From Haemonchus contortus (taxonomy: Eukaryota > Nematoda > Chromadorea > Rhabditida > Trichostrongylidae), in contig LS997566.1 of assembly GCA_000469685.2 (NCBI GenBank), positions 48,693,373 through 48,757,372 on the forward strand: 64,000 nucleotides of DNA, in the 5' to 3' direction. Under the pieces are notes generated by a model that had not been told where the DNA came from, did no database searches, and saw only the letters and a program-made list of their open reading frames with translations. The position numbers were made by a program, and so were the translations under genes. This document shows positions 43,347 to 54,838 of the stretch, in pieces; within the stretch, counting starts at the first letter, position 1; every line of letters starts with the position of its first letter.

Positions 43347-43984
43347 AGAAATGTCGAAACGACGAGCGATCCCGGAAAGTGGCTAACTAACAATAAAGGC
43401 ATAACACACACTCGACATAATTATGCCGCATATTAAAACACGATCAAATAAGATGTGATAATAACAAAACAGCTGCATCGCCGCAACTTTTATTCCTCAC
43501 CAGTAGGGCTACGCATGCGCATGTGTGCATCACAGCCGCTTATCTACGATCCCACCCAAGATGATCAGAGAAATATATTCATTGCTTCATATACACGATA
43601 ATACTTCACCCAAAACTCGACACACAAAACTCCTTTTCCTTTTCTGGAAGTTAAGCACCAAGATTGAGGTACACAAGAATGAAAGGCTTTTAAAAGTGCG
43701 TAAAAGGATGGACGAGGTTTTTTGGCTTTGACTAATCACGGATTGGGATGTGTCCCGCGAAGCTGTCATGGATATTTACGTTCAGAATTCGCACCGTTGG
43801 GTTTGATTATAGGAAATTGCGGATCAGGGATGTAATGAGAAACAGTATTCCTGATGCAACTATAACGGTTTTCTCAATCTACGACCTCTTTTTGAGCACT
43901 AGATCACCCCGTGATTGGAATGAACCAAATATGGTCGGAGGGTCCATACAAACCTAATCAGTAATTTTTTGTTAACTGCTGTTA
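43347..43984. other. Unassigned intergenic sequence
   Basis: No recognisable gene or repeat boundary; two small overlapping antisense frames near 43525-43770 have no support. Confidence 0.35.
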
Positions 43985-44306
43985 TTTCGTCGTAGTACGC
44001 GATTTGGAAGCCTCACAAGTTGGCGGGTTATAGACAGAACTTTGGCCTCGGAAGGAACTCGGTCCCGTAGTTCTCTCACACAACCGAGTCCTTTATCTCT
44101 CACACTACCGAGACATCACCTGACCTCGCCTTCTTAATACCCTGCCGTACGACACGTTTTCACGTTTTTCATCGTAAAAGTTTCACCGATCAACTCCAAC
44201 GAGCCAAACTACTCACGTAGTACGGGTTCGAGTTCCTTTCGGAGTCGAAATTTTGTCCATAACCCGCCAAACCTGTGAGATTACCAGATCGCATACTACG
44301 ACGAAA
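43985..44306. mobile_element. Palindromic MITE, 322 bp, ~100-bp arms
   Basis: Ends TTTCGTCGTAGTACGCGATT and mirror CGCATACTACGACGAAA. Arms carry GGCGGGTTATxGACA and GGAAGGAACTCG blocks in inverted orientation. No coding capacity. Confidence 0.75.
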
Positions 44307-44797
44307 ACGTGGGAAAACTATTGCGCTGGTCACATCAGGTATGCGTATGGATCAGATGACCACCACATACCATAACGGCTTCGCCGTTCTGTATCGTGGG
44401 AAGTTCAACAGAGTGCACTTACTTTTATTTCTAATTCTTGACGCGCTCGTTCTCGCTGCCTTCCCGAATTTATTTCATCCACTATTGATGATTCGTCATA
44501 TGGCTCAATTTCTATGCTTCCTTTACCATTTTTAGAAATGTTCATTGTACCTGAAAAGCCGTAATGAATTATGTTCACTTAATATTCTCAGCGATTTACA
44601 TGCAAACGATGCGATAAGAATAAGCTACCCATAGAGTGTATCAAAAATTTTCTATTCTATTCTTCTGTGGATTTCGAATCCAACTTTGATCAAAATGTTC
44701 AGAAAACAGGAGAAAAAGAATTCGAAAATTGGTCCTCTGAGTGTAAGCGAGATGATGAGAAAATCGGAGCGCCTAGCACAGGTCTTATAATTTTCGA
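44307..44797. other. Unassigned AT-rich sequence
   Basis: A hydrophobic short plus-strand frame (44275-44535) overlaps the MITE end and is not convincing. Nothing else recognised. Confidence 0.3.
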
Positions 44798-45075
44798 CTA
44801 GATTTTTGCACTAATTTCAACATGAACTTCCCCCGTAGGCGCCAGAGAAGCGTACGCTAATATGACTAGTGGTAAGCTCTCATCGAAAGTTGATGCTGGA
44901 ATGATGCTTCCAGCTTTTTGCGACACCTCGTCAACCATGAGTTGAATTGACTCAGAAGAACTCGGCCGATATCATCTGTTAATGCAATCTTTGAGAGAAG
45001 AAATTTTAACATGGAAATTGCTTTCACGAATTCAAAAGCTCGGCGCAGCTTTTCATGCACCCTGTCCATCTTCAT
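44798..45075 (-). CDS. Candidate terminal exon, unknown product
   Basis: Minus strand frame ending in TAG at 44798 reads MVDEVSQKAGSIIPASTFDE then SLPLVILAYASLAPTGEVHV, with coding-like composition. An overlapping frame (44866-45075) with MKMDRVHEKLRRAFEFVKAI is open further upstream. Only one can be real, or a small intron lies between near an AACAG acceptor at 44975. No family recognised. Confidence 0.2.
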
Positions 45076-46196
45076 TAAAAAAACTGGTAGAGTTCAGGAG
45101 ACGCTGATGGTATATTAAGTCTACCCAGCTCAGCGAGCCCAGCCTACGCTATTTACCCAACGCCGCTCATGAGAATTTGAATACTAGTGGGAGAAATCAC
45201 TGCTTTTCGCAGTATTCCTATTGACATACAATGGCTTAAGCGTTTTTGCTTAGTAGACGACGCAAAAAATTATTTCAGCTTCTCATTGACGTAGGCGTCC
45301 AACTAGCGCCACTACACTACTGCTAGGCTACACAATCGATTGTGAGGAAGTATACGGTCATTTTTCACAGTTTTAGTCCTAGAAGTTCCAAAAGTGCGAG
45401 CTTTACAGTTGATTACGATTGAATTGTGGTGGAGAACCCGCTTCATGGGTCAACAGCATCTTGCATGGTCCGCGACACAAGACATTTCTTCAAATGCATG
45501 GTTTAGTGCGGAAGTATATCAGGCTTCACAATGATTCGTTCATAGATATTCGGAGAAAGGTAAAACTATGCAATAAAACGAAGGGAAGCAAATAGATGGT
45601 TATCTGTAATCATGGCAAACTTGGAAAATCCTACAATAAACAGTGCGATTAGTGCTTGAATAACAAAATAAATGTCCGCATTATTAATAATCAGGTAATA
45701 TGATGACTGAACATATCATGTAGCAAGGTAATCTGATGGGTGGACTGGCTGAAATACGCTTTGGTGAAGATGATAAATACTATATATGGACGACGAGGTG
45801 GAGGTATGCACCGCAGTCATCGATATAGCAGTGACGAGCTTGTAGCGAGCTTAGCGAGCTCAAGTATGCCTATTATATTTCGCTCTTCGAAATGCTGAAA
45901 CAAAATGGCATTCCACTGTGTCCAAAAAAAAAGGTCATCCACCTGCATGAGATCATGGACACTTTTACTCTGTCGTTGGCATAAAGTTGAAAGGCGGTCA
46001 GTGATACTCGGACAATCGCGCTAAAGGCTCATTTTTATAAACACCTAATGTGCGATAAAGCAGCAGATGAAAAGATTCGATCACATTGCAACTGGGGCGG
46101 GTAAATATAGTGATCATAGAAGTATGACAACATGGAATTCTGGGCATTTATTGAGAACTGAAGCGCAATAATAGGAATCTTCGGAAGGCGTTACGG
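45076..46196. other. Unassigned intergenic sequence
   Basis: No supported gene, transposon end or RNA seen. Short self-similar phrases (AGCGAGCTTAGCGAGCTC near 45850) are not a bounded repeat. Confidence 0.3.
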
Positions 46197-46580
46197 TCAT
46201 TTGAGGTGAACAATAGCTTTAAATTTGCTCATAATTTCTGCAGGGAACCCATACTCTTGAATAGATGCGCTCATACCGGTGCGGCGAACAAATACCAGCA
46301 CTTCACACGAATCAATACGATATACGATCGAAGTTGTAAAATCGTTCAGAAAGACTTTCTCAGCTGTTTCAAGATGGGAATGGGAAGTGTCACCAGTAGT
46401 CGCGCTTGTGGAGGCGAAATTCGAAGTATCTGGTCGCATTAGCACAGGAATCGATCGCGCAGTTGAACAGAAACGAGTTTCCAATGGGGGGGGGGGGGGG
46501 TGGAACCCTTTCATGCAAACTCCTTGAATGGACAACAAACTCCTCAGAAAAAGGTGCGGAGCATTTCCTGTAGCAATCAA
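46197..46580 (-). CDS. Candidate exon interrupted by a C/G homopolymer, unknown product
   Basis: A minus frame of 127 residues contains LETAEKVFLNDFTTSIVYRI and MSASIQEYGFPAEIMSKFKA, with coding-like composition. A Pro run comes from a homopolymer at 46486-46500. A shifted frame in the same stretch (AIDSCANATRYFEFRLHKRD then YW before GTGAC) is also plausible. No domain recognised. Confidence 0.2.
   Translation of the reverse strand: MIATGNAPHLFLRSLLSIQGVCMKGFHPPPPPLETRFCSTARSIPVLMRPDTSNFASTSATTGDTSHSHLETAEKVFLNDFTTSIVYRIDSCEVLVFVRRTGMSASIQEYGFPAEIMSKFKAIVHLK
46486..46500. repeat. G homopolymer run
   Basis: About fifteen consecutive G on the plus strand. Length may be unreliable in assembly and would shift any frame crossing it. 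Confidence 0.9.
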
Positions 46581-46849
46581 CAGTTATTTGGCGTCAGACG
46601 TACACTACTCTGTACACCTTACCTGAAAGTGTTGGAAAACTTCGGAAAACCCGCTTCAATCATTAATTAAATGGGGAAAACAGAATAGAGTGTGGAAAAT
46701 CTGAAGAAACGCCCAACCACTGAATCCTCGTGAGCCTTTTACAAAAATGCACGTATTAAAAATGAGACTGTAAAGAACCATTGACTGAAGAGTTATAGAG
46801 CACGTAAGGAATACAAAAGTGATTGATCTTCCGTGGCTGTTACACAACT

Positions 46850-46980
46850 GTATATATGTATATATTAGATATATATATATATGATATTATACTACATGTG
46901 TACCGGAAGAAAAATCATTATATAGACAGTATATAAATAAATAAATAAATAAATAAATAAATATATATATATATATATAT
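46850..46980. repeat. AT-rich microsatellite cluster
   Basis: TATATA runs, a (AAAT)n block near 46935-46960 and a further (TA)n run lead into the MITE fragment at 46982. Confidence 0.9.
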
Positions 46981-46981
46981 A

Positions 46982-47415
46982 CAGAAGCGCCCAAAAGACT
47001 TCTGCTAGATGTTTTTATCGTACTTTTCAGTCGTCACTCCTTCCCTACTAACCATGCGAAATCTCAATATGTATGTATGTGTAGCATGGGTGTGTTGTGA
47101 GTTTTTACCACTATTAGCCTGCAATCTGATCATGTTCCAGATATCCCAAAGAGCTCGAACTCAAAATCAACCGGGAATACAGATGAGTATCCTTTCGGAA
47201 CTTTTTACCCATTCTGCCATGTCTAAAGTGTACGAGTGTTCTAAACCGTTGTTGAACAGAGTTACGAAGTTTCGATTTCAGCTCCATCTTCCTCATTGTC
47301 AGAGCAATCCCGACCACTTCAGAGATTGGGCCACATTTCTTCTGAAACCTCTACCCACTTTTTCCCACATTGTAGAACGTTTTTGAGCAATTTTATCGGC
47401 ATTTAGTCTAATATA
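46982..47415. mobile_element. MITE family 1, copy 3, truncated by a Helitron
   Basis: The left end CAGAAGCGCCCAAAAGACTT follows TA, and the interior matches the 14654 copy (ACTATTAGCCTGCAATCT, CATGTTCCAGATATCCCAAAG). No matching right end is found. A Helitron 5' end starts at 47416. Confidence 0.6.
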
Positions 47416-47850
47416 TCCTACATTATATAATTCGCTAAGTGTGTCTGTTGGTGTGTCGGTGTGTGGGTTTGACCGGAAATTCATAACTCCCGTCCCTGAA
47501 ATCTAGAGAGCTCAAATTTGGTAGAAGTAAGGGGGGGGGTGGCAGGATGGGAACACTTATGATAAGTGGCAAGACCGAACTCCGCCCACGTAAGGCGGGG
47601 CGTTGCGATAAAATTTTCGGACCGCGAATTCATAACTCCTGCTTACTGGACTTATAGCGTTGAAATTTGGTAGGAGTAATACGGCAGGATAGGAAACTTA
47701 TGGCAGGTAGCATAGCCCGACTCCGCCCGAGGGGCGGGGTCCGCGCAGAGTAAATGTTTGAGCGGAAATTGGTAACTTCTTTTTCCGTGGACCTAAGGAG
47801 TTCACATTTGGAAGGATTGCAGCTTTTCGTATTAACAGTGGAACCTCAGC
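47416..47850 (+). mobile_element. Helitron 5' part with tandem units
   Basis: Begins TCCTACATTATATAATTCGC after an A. Contains three ~120-bp units of the same type as 7190-7560, and a G-rich run at 47531. Its 3' end is not found here; the downstream Helitron (47909) may be inserted into it. Confidence 0.55.
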
Positions 47851-47869
47851 ATTTCATGTATATATTTAC

Positions 47870-47920
47870 ATTTATATATCCTCTATCCTCTATCCTCTAT
47901 ATCCTCTATCCTCTATATAT
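47870..47920. repeat. TCCTCTA tandem repeat
   Basis: Four to five imperfect TCCTCTA(T) units run straight into the 5' end of the next Helitron, which itself begins TCCTCTATATATA. This obscures its exact start. Confidence 0.8.
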
Positions 47921-49514
47921 ATAAACCGCTAACTTTGTGTGTCCGTTTGTATGTCCGTTTGTGTGTCCTCGCAAAAGTCACGTAGGCACGATAAAGAGCG
48001 TGGAGATCAAATGAGAAAACAGCTATGAAACTGGGAACTTAACCGATGCTCTAAATATGACGTCACAGACTAAAAATCGGAACTCGCTCCCCACGACGCA
48101 GGACAATCAAACCCCTAGGATCTAGAGAAGCTCAGAATGGAAGCAATCCTACGATCAACTATTAATGTTAAGAGATCAATACCCACAAGGCGGTTCAAAA
48201 TGTGGAGTATCACCTAACTCTTATACATCAAACGTTCTCCTGACTATTTACTGTCGTGCTGAATACTTATACTATGGACGACTCAACTATCGGTTCGCAG
48301 CCAACTGAGGAGGGAGAGAGGTTAGGCTTCGTGGGCAAAAAAACCCTTCTTGCTCACAGGGAATATTTACCGGAAGTACCTTTGCATTTGATCTGTTTTC
48401 CAGAATAGACGCGTAATTCCCCGTAGAACCATAATCGGAAATCCATAGAAATCACTATAAACCTAATCTTATCGAAATTTTTAATTTTTAATGTGAATTT
48501 CGCTTACGCACTCCAAAAAACTATCCATTTCATGATACTTCAGCAGCTAGATGAAGTTTTTCCAAATTTGCTTGGGCGAAATCTGTACGACAGCTCATCA
48601 TCATGTGGGAAGCGCTTGCGTCTAACTGTTTGTTTGTTCGTTCAATTGTACAGAAATTCGATATTACCTTAGGGACACCTGCATAAGTCGGGTTAAGTTT
48701 AGCATGGGTTGGGGAGAGGGCAAGACCAAAAGAACACATTCGAGCTTAGCGAAGCTCCTACTTCAGGGGTGGGACATGTACAGGATTGGGTGATGTCATG
48801 GGCAAAACTTGAATAGGTCCCTAATCGCCCAGAGAAAAAAATAGGCAAAGTAGAGGGACAGGTCAACAAACAGAATGAAGGAGAGGCAGTGGGCGGCAGT
48901 CTCCCCACATGTTCATAACTCCATTCAAAGAGGGCGTGGAGGCTGGAGAAAATAAAAGAAGTGAGCAGGGCCTTAAGGTTGTGGGCACGCGTGCATAGCA
49001 AAGCTCCTCCCACGATAGGGAGCATAGGTTAATGTTAGGTTCTTTCTGAAAAAGCTCATAAATCTGTTTGAAAACGTTCTATAATGTTAAAAGGAGTGCT
49101 TAGATCATTCTAGGGAGTGCTGTCCGGGTTTTTCAGATCGGACAGTGCTCTCTAGACTGACTATCTAATCATTTCTTAAGAAAGTGGCATGCAAGTAAAT
49201 TAGTTTTTTAATAATACCAATAAGATTCTGATTAGTGATGAAAGCCTTCCATATGTGAGCTTATCTTCGTTCTCTAACATTCTTTAAACAGACACGCACA
49301 TCCTAGAATGACGAACTCAAGATGAGACAGTGTTTTCCAGAATTGTTTTATAACCGCTATGACGAAGTTCGACATGATTCCATTTCAAAAGTAAATGTAG
49401 TGATCATTCACGTTGGAGCAATTGTACTGAAGTGGTGGGCGCGGATGTCAAAGGGCTTTCCGACTTTGACACAAGAAGGAGGAGAGCCCGGCATTAGCTG
49501 GGCGATCCGACTGG
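47909..49514 (+). mobile_element. Non-autonomous Helitron, 1.6 kb, copy A
   Basis: Starts TCCTCTATATATATAAACCG after A and ends CTGG before T. A stem-loop GCCCGGC-ATTA-GCTGGGC lies 9-12 nt from the end. No difference was seen from 55421-57026 over 1606 bp in the stretches compared, at a constant offset of 7512. Open frames inside (48699-49025 minus, 108 residues; 49322-49522 plus) show no Helitron helicase or Rep motifs, so it is non-autonomous. Confidence 0.75.
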
Positions 49515-49547
49515 TATATTAAAAAGCATTAACTTAGCGAGTAGGTT

Positions 49548-50341
49548 AAAGGCACTGTTCACGAAAAAATGGTTTCGGAGATTGCACATGGTTTGAATTA
49601 GACGCACCCTCTGGTACCATTTGTGCAGGAATGAGGTCGGAAAACGGTCTGGGTAGGGCACAGTAAGGGGCCGGAGAGTGAGCCACGGTCGCCCTCCGCC
49701 CCTCGCTAGGCTGACTACGAAATCTAATTGCCGTTCACCACTTTCGCATTGGAGCGAAGTTGGTGAAAAATCAATAAGCTGGTTGGCAAATTGCCAGGTT
49801 CTGCCAGTCAGATTGGGGAGACGGTTCGAACGTGCGTCCGAGGGTGTGCGTGGCAACTTGCGCGGCGAAGTTCGTTACGATTTGTACGACTGCGGCGCCA
49901 ATTTTTCGGGGCACGAACTCGAAGTAGTGTAATTTATTAGGGTCAGATGACCCTCCTAACCCACTCTATCTCAAATTTGGGCCCCAATGATAGGCGCCAA
50001 AGTCGTTCAAACCATTATGAACTTCGCCGCGCAATTTGCCGCGCGCATCCTCGGACGCACGTTCGTACACATATCCGTCAGATTGTCAGGCAAATTGGGT
50101 GTGTTGTCTGCTATGGCAGACATTGCGTCGCCTTCGTGCACTCGCCCTAACACTCCCTCAACCGCCGTTTTTCCAATGTAAAACTCGCCCGACCCCCCTT
50201 TCCAGCTCTTTTCTGACAATTTCTATTTCTTTTTGTTCATCGTTTTTTGCGCTTTTTTCATTGTTATCGCTTTATTCTAGAGTAGTTCTATCAATTCCCT
50301 TCAAAGAAGGGTACCGTAAATTTATTGTAAACGGTGCCTTT
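49548..50341. mobile_element. MITE family 2, copy 2 (~794 bp)
   Basis: Ends AAAGGCACTGTTCACGAAAA and mirrored CGGTGCCTTT with TTAA-like flanks. It carries internal GGCGCCAAAGTCGTTC-type sequence and the TTTTTGCGCTTTTTTCATTG block. Noncoding. Confidence 0.7.
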
Positions 50342-51233
50342 AATGGAGTAGAGTAAGCTCTGCGGAGTGAAGTGGGTACTTAAAAACTGTGATTTCGATC
50401 TCTACTGGCATTGTGCCTTGATGTCTACAACAAGGTGAGTCAATTGAATATTTGACTCGTACTCCATACCAGCTTTTTCCGCGAGGAAATCACTCCACCC
50501 GGCGCTCCTCTCCTTCTCAGGCTTAGGAAAAAACTATATTCTTCCGCCTAGAAGAACTCGAAGCACAGGCAAATAGCATAGTATAACGGTTGTGGTGCGG
50601 ATTGAAGCTGTGTTGAGGATGAGGGTACACCGTGAATAGAATTTGTCCTCGGAATACACAGTGAAGTTCTGAACAAGGCTTCTTTTCTATAGTCATTAGC
50701 GCCATATAAATCACTTACCCACCAAATTAAATATTAGCTGATGGCCTCTCTTCAATGTACTGATTTTGGCCTGAAGTATTGCAATGTTCCGAAAGGACTG
50801 TGAAACAGCCTAACTGATCAGCTGGAGGGCGTTTAATAACCTTTCAGAGGCGAGATGAACAAATATCAACACTACGTCGCTTCTATTAATGTTGTTCGAT
50901 ATCACCAATGAGTGAGAAAAGACCACAACAATAGCTTTTATGTTTTATACGAATTTCATTACTGAAACTACTAAAATTTTTTATTCTACATAGTAATAAA
51001 ACTCTCAAAGATGCTGAAAATTTTTCTGTCCACAACCCTAATTTTCTATTGCCATCTCACTTTCTTACTGCCATCACCCTCATTACTAAGATGAGGTTAG
51101 GTACGACTCAGGAGAGCGATTGAGGCTACATCCGGTCACCTTTAGGCGAGCAGCCTTATCAGTAGTAGATTTTACGGAACTCCGTTGCGATAAGGGATCG
51201 GCACACCTACTTCTGCGATTGTCGAGACCATTA
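50342..51233. other. Unassigned intergenic sequence
   Basis: Around 51080-51150 there are phrases (AAGATGAGGTTAGGTACGA) also seen at 34280, the outer left edge of the long-inverted-repeat element, so a diverged relic of that family may lie here. No gene seen. Confidence 0.35.
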
Positions 51234-51390
51234 TCTCTCTAATATAAAGCGCTAACATAGTCGTCCGCTTGCATGTCGTTTTATGTGTCAGTTCGCAAGA
51301 AATCACGTGAGTGCGGCGAGGACTGTGAAAAGTCAGTGAGCGCTGTGAGGAGGTGTTAGGAAATAGGGGCCTGTTCATATGGATCCCTTG
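51234..51390 (+). mobile_element. Helitron 5' fragment
   Basis: TCTCTCTAATATAAAGCGCT after an A, then CGTCCGCTTGCATGTCG and AATCACGTGAGTGCGGCGA resemble the start of the 47909 Helitron. It is cut by the MITE that follows. Confidence 0.5.
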
Positions 51391-51913
51391 AAGGCACTGT
51401 TCACGAAGAAATGGTTTCGGAGATTTGCACATGGTTTGAATTCGACGCACCCTCTGATACCATTTGTACAGGAATGAGGTCGGAAATGGTTTGGATAGGG
51501 CACAATAAGGGGCCGGAGAGTGAGCCACGGTCGCCCTCCACCCTTCGCTAGGCTGACTACGAAATCTAATTGCCGTTTACCACTTTCGCATTGGAGCAAA
51601 GTTGGTGAAAAATCGATAAGGTGGTTGGCAAATTGCCAGAGTCTGCCAGTTAGATTGTCAGGCAAATTGGGTGTGTTGTCTGCTATTGCAAACATTGCGT
51701 CGCCTTCGCGCACTCGCCCGAACACTCTCTTAACCTCCGTTCTTCCAATGTGAACTCGTCCAACCCCCCTTTCCAGCTCTTTTTTGAGCCTTTCTATTTC
51801 TTTCTGTTCATCGTTTTTTGAGCTTTTTTTCGTTGTTATCGTTTTATTCTAGAGTAGCTCTATGAATTCCCGTCAAAAAAGAGTACCCTAAATTTTTTGT
51901 TAACGGTGCCTTT
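51391..51913. mobile_element. MITE family 2, copy 3 (~523 bp)
   Basis: Ends AAGGCACTGTTCACGAAGAA and mirrored AACGGTGCCTTT. The first ~200 bp match 49548-49760 closely; the middle ~250 bp of the longer copy is absent here. Confidence 0.7.
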
Positions 51914-53543
51914 CATCAATAAGGGTCATTTTGACCGTCGTTGACTGGGAATCATAACTTCCCACTATTTGTCGCATGGTGAACCTTTTTCGATTCCTCT
52001 TTTCACAGAGAGATCAAATCTCCAGAAAAGAGACGGGCTAGGGCTCTTCATAACCACTTTTTCTATTTCTAAAAAACGGGCGTGGCAAATGAGCAAAAAC
52101 TTTCCTAAAGGAATTGCTTGGTCTCGAAAGGCAATTAAAACTATAAAATCAAAATTTATATCAGAAGGAATCTAGTGAAGCGAGACCAGTGGTAGCGCGT
52201 TATCCTATCCAAAACTGTCACTATCAGAGCGAAAGTCAGCTCTTATTGAAAACCTCTGTCTGAAGCCTATATTTGGATATTTCATCGCATGACGATTTCA
52301 CCGCGCAGAGTAGCTAACTAAAGATATTCTCATGAGTTCGATAGCACTTTCTGAAATGCAGTAGTCAACAGTGTGTAATTTACAATAAAACAATTAAGGA
52401 GCCAAAGACAGGGCTTCGCAGGTGCGTCGCTGGCACTGCGTAGAATGTCCTCGCATGTTTTGAAAAAAAAGCAACTGCTCCGTAATAATTCATGGTAATC
52501 TATAGCACCATTTCCATGAGAGCAAACAAACGCTAAACCTGACTACGAGGTATATCGTCAAGTGATCAGGCCATCGGGAGTTAGCCAGCTTTTGAATATG
52601 TGGATGCGTGAACGTTGGTATGGACAGAAAAACAGCGATGAGGATACGGAACATCAGTTCAAAAGAGAACGATGCAAAGCGGAGCCAAGAACATAGTGAA
52701 CATTACCAGCCTTACGCCGCACTCTCTACGGCCTTTCCTCTCCATTCGTTTTCTTATGCCCTTCTGTAGACGTGTTATACGTATTTTCTGTCAGTTTCAT
52801 CACAGCTGCACATCTCAATTTTTACAGTTAAACGGTAGAAAATTTGACAATAGCAATAATAAGCAGAACAATAGTACCATTGCAGTCAGATTTTTGAGTT
52901 TTCTTAGGAGTAAAAAATAACCGTTGTTGTGAAAAAACAGTAACAGTAAAAACAGCAAAAGCAGCAAAAACGTCGTGAGGAACTTCCGACTCGGAGTGCA
53001 GACAAACAACACCACCCGGTTACAGGTCAGCCCAGTTCTTTTTTACTTCCCTTCAGAATGCTCTTTTTGTAATTTGAGACGGTAGCCCACGAATCGCAAA
53101 TATATTTTCGACTTACAGGCTCCGACGAAGGCGATATTGCGGAAAAGTAAGCCGTGTGTATAAAGTGTTATAGACAGTCTCGAAGGCTAACAACGATTGT
53201 ACGAATAAAATTCATAAAAGCGAGGTGTGAAGTTTTTTTAAGACACTATCATCTCGACGATAGAATCGCATCACACCTGTTGCAAGTTCAGGTACCACCA
53301 GGCGAAGAATTTCACTTAATTCAAAACAAGACAAGTAATCACAAGATCTCTAAAGGAGTAAAAACTTCTTGAAAGCTGAAATGGGCCAATGATGGTAGAG
53401 AAGCTGAGAGTCACAGCTTGTTCTTTGTGTTTGAACAAGGTGATGCTTAAAACCTGAATTTTTTTTAACTGGTTTTTTTGCAGCGCATAGTATTCGATGT
53501 ATCGACCCATCGAACAATAGTCGAGCTGCGCGGAAGAGGAGGT
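51914..53543. other. Unassigned intergenic sequence
   Basis: No gene, transposon end or RNA identified. A GTTGTTGT/AACAGTAAAAACAGCAAAA simple-sequence stretch lies near 52930-52970. Confidence 0.35.
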
Positions 53544-54159
53544 ACGGGAAGAAATTTTCGATCGCACCTAATCAAGCTCGCCTCGCACCTAGGCGCGAAG
53601 TGACCTAAATTAGGTGCGAAGACTACACTATAATTATGGTGCCCGCATTCGCTACTAATCGAGTTAATACTTGTCAAATAAAGAGGATAATGACAGTCGA
53701 AAAAAGTGGAATTTATATCAAAAAAAGATTTATTTTTTTTGAAAGAAAGAGTTCCAGTTTCAATGCCAACGTTTTGAGAGTTTTATTTTCAGCATAATAT
53801 ATAAATTCAATATATATTATTTCAAATTCCTGGAAAACGGGTATAACATTTCAGTTCACTTCTTTTTTCCGGTATTTTCGTTTTTTTGCGATATCAAACA
53901 ACCGGAAGCGATGAAGTGTACTAGAGTTGTTTAATATTGGGACTACTCTTCATTGATAGGTCATTGAACGCCTTACCGCTCATCATTCAGGCCATTTCAC
54001 AGATTTTACGGTATGTAACAAGTCTTCAGGCTAAATTCATTACGTTGAAGAAAGGTCGCCAAGGACTATTTAACCAGGTGGGTGAAAGCTTTAACCACCA
54101 CTGCCTACCTTATAAGGCATTCCAAGTATTCTAGAGATGCACTGTTTCGATGGACTTAC

Positions 54160-54450
54160 AGGGTGTCCTCCAGCTTCAAAGTATTTAGGAGTGGTCTATA
54201 TGGCCCATTTCCTCCACTGTCTGAGCTTTTCACTATAGCTCCGGAAGACCCAGCACTACAAAAAAAAATTTTTTGGAAGTTCCGCGTCTACACAGCCTTC
54301 CCCAATGCAGTGAATCCCGTAGCGCAACCTTCTTTCTACACGTTTCCTGCACCCGTACAGCCTTTTGTAATGCAGCTGAATTCCGTGGCACAGCAATCGC
54401 TTTGTTCGTTTCCTGCACCCACACAGCCTCCCATATTACAGAAACTTTAA
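54160..54450 (+). other. Pro/Gln-rich repetitive coding-like segment within the element
   Basis: The frame ending in TAA at 54450 reads GPFPPLSELFTIAPEDPALQ and then two ~22-residue repeats of the form AVNPVAQPSFYTFPAPVQPF / NSVAQQSLCSFPAPTQPPIL. An acceptor-like TTACAG precedes it at 54160. Copy 1 (35010-35200) keeps the same words with frameshifts. Possibly an exon captured from a host gene; the source is not in this window. Confidence 0.4.
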
Positions 54451-54838
54451 TCACAAAATATATTGAACATATTTATTAGGCGTGAAAATAAAACTTCCGA
54501 AACCGTTGGAGTTGATATTAGAACTTTTTCTTTCAAAAATAACTATTTTTTTCTGGAAGAAACCACTTTTTTTAACTGTCATTATCCTCTTTACTTGACA
54601 AGTATTAACTCGATTAGTAGCGAATGCGGGCACCATAATTATAGTGTAGCCTTCGCAACTATTGGGTTGTCCGAAAAGTTCCCGCCGATTTTTGATACTC
54701 CGGATTTATCAACCGTTGTACAAAAGATCAAGGACCCAACCTAGTAAAGTTATATGTTTTCTGAAAGAGTAGATCCTCCTCTATATTCCTATCGAGATTC
54801 TGTCAACATTTGTCTAAGTTTGTCTGTACAGGACTCGT

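Noticed and set aside
48699..49025. 108-residue minus frame duplicated at 56211-56537
   Set aside because: Duplication is due to the two Helitron copies, not to a conserved gene; no Helitron protein motif is present.
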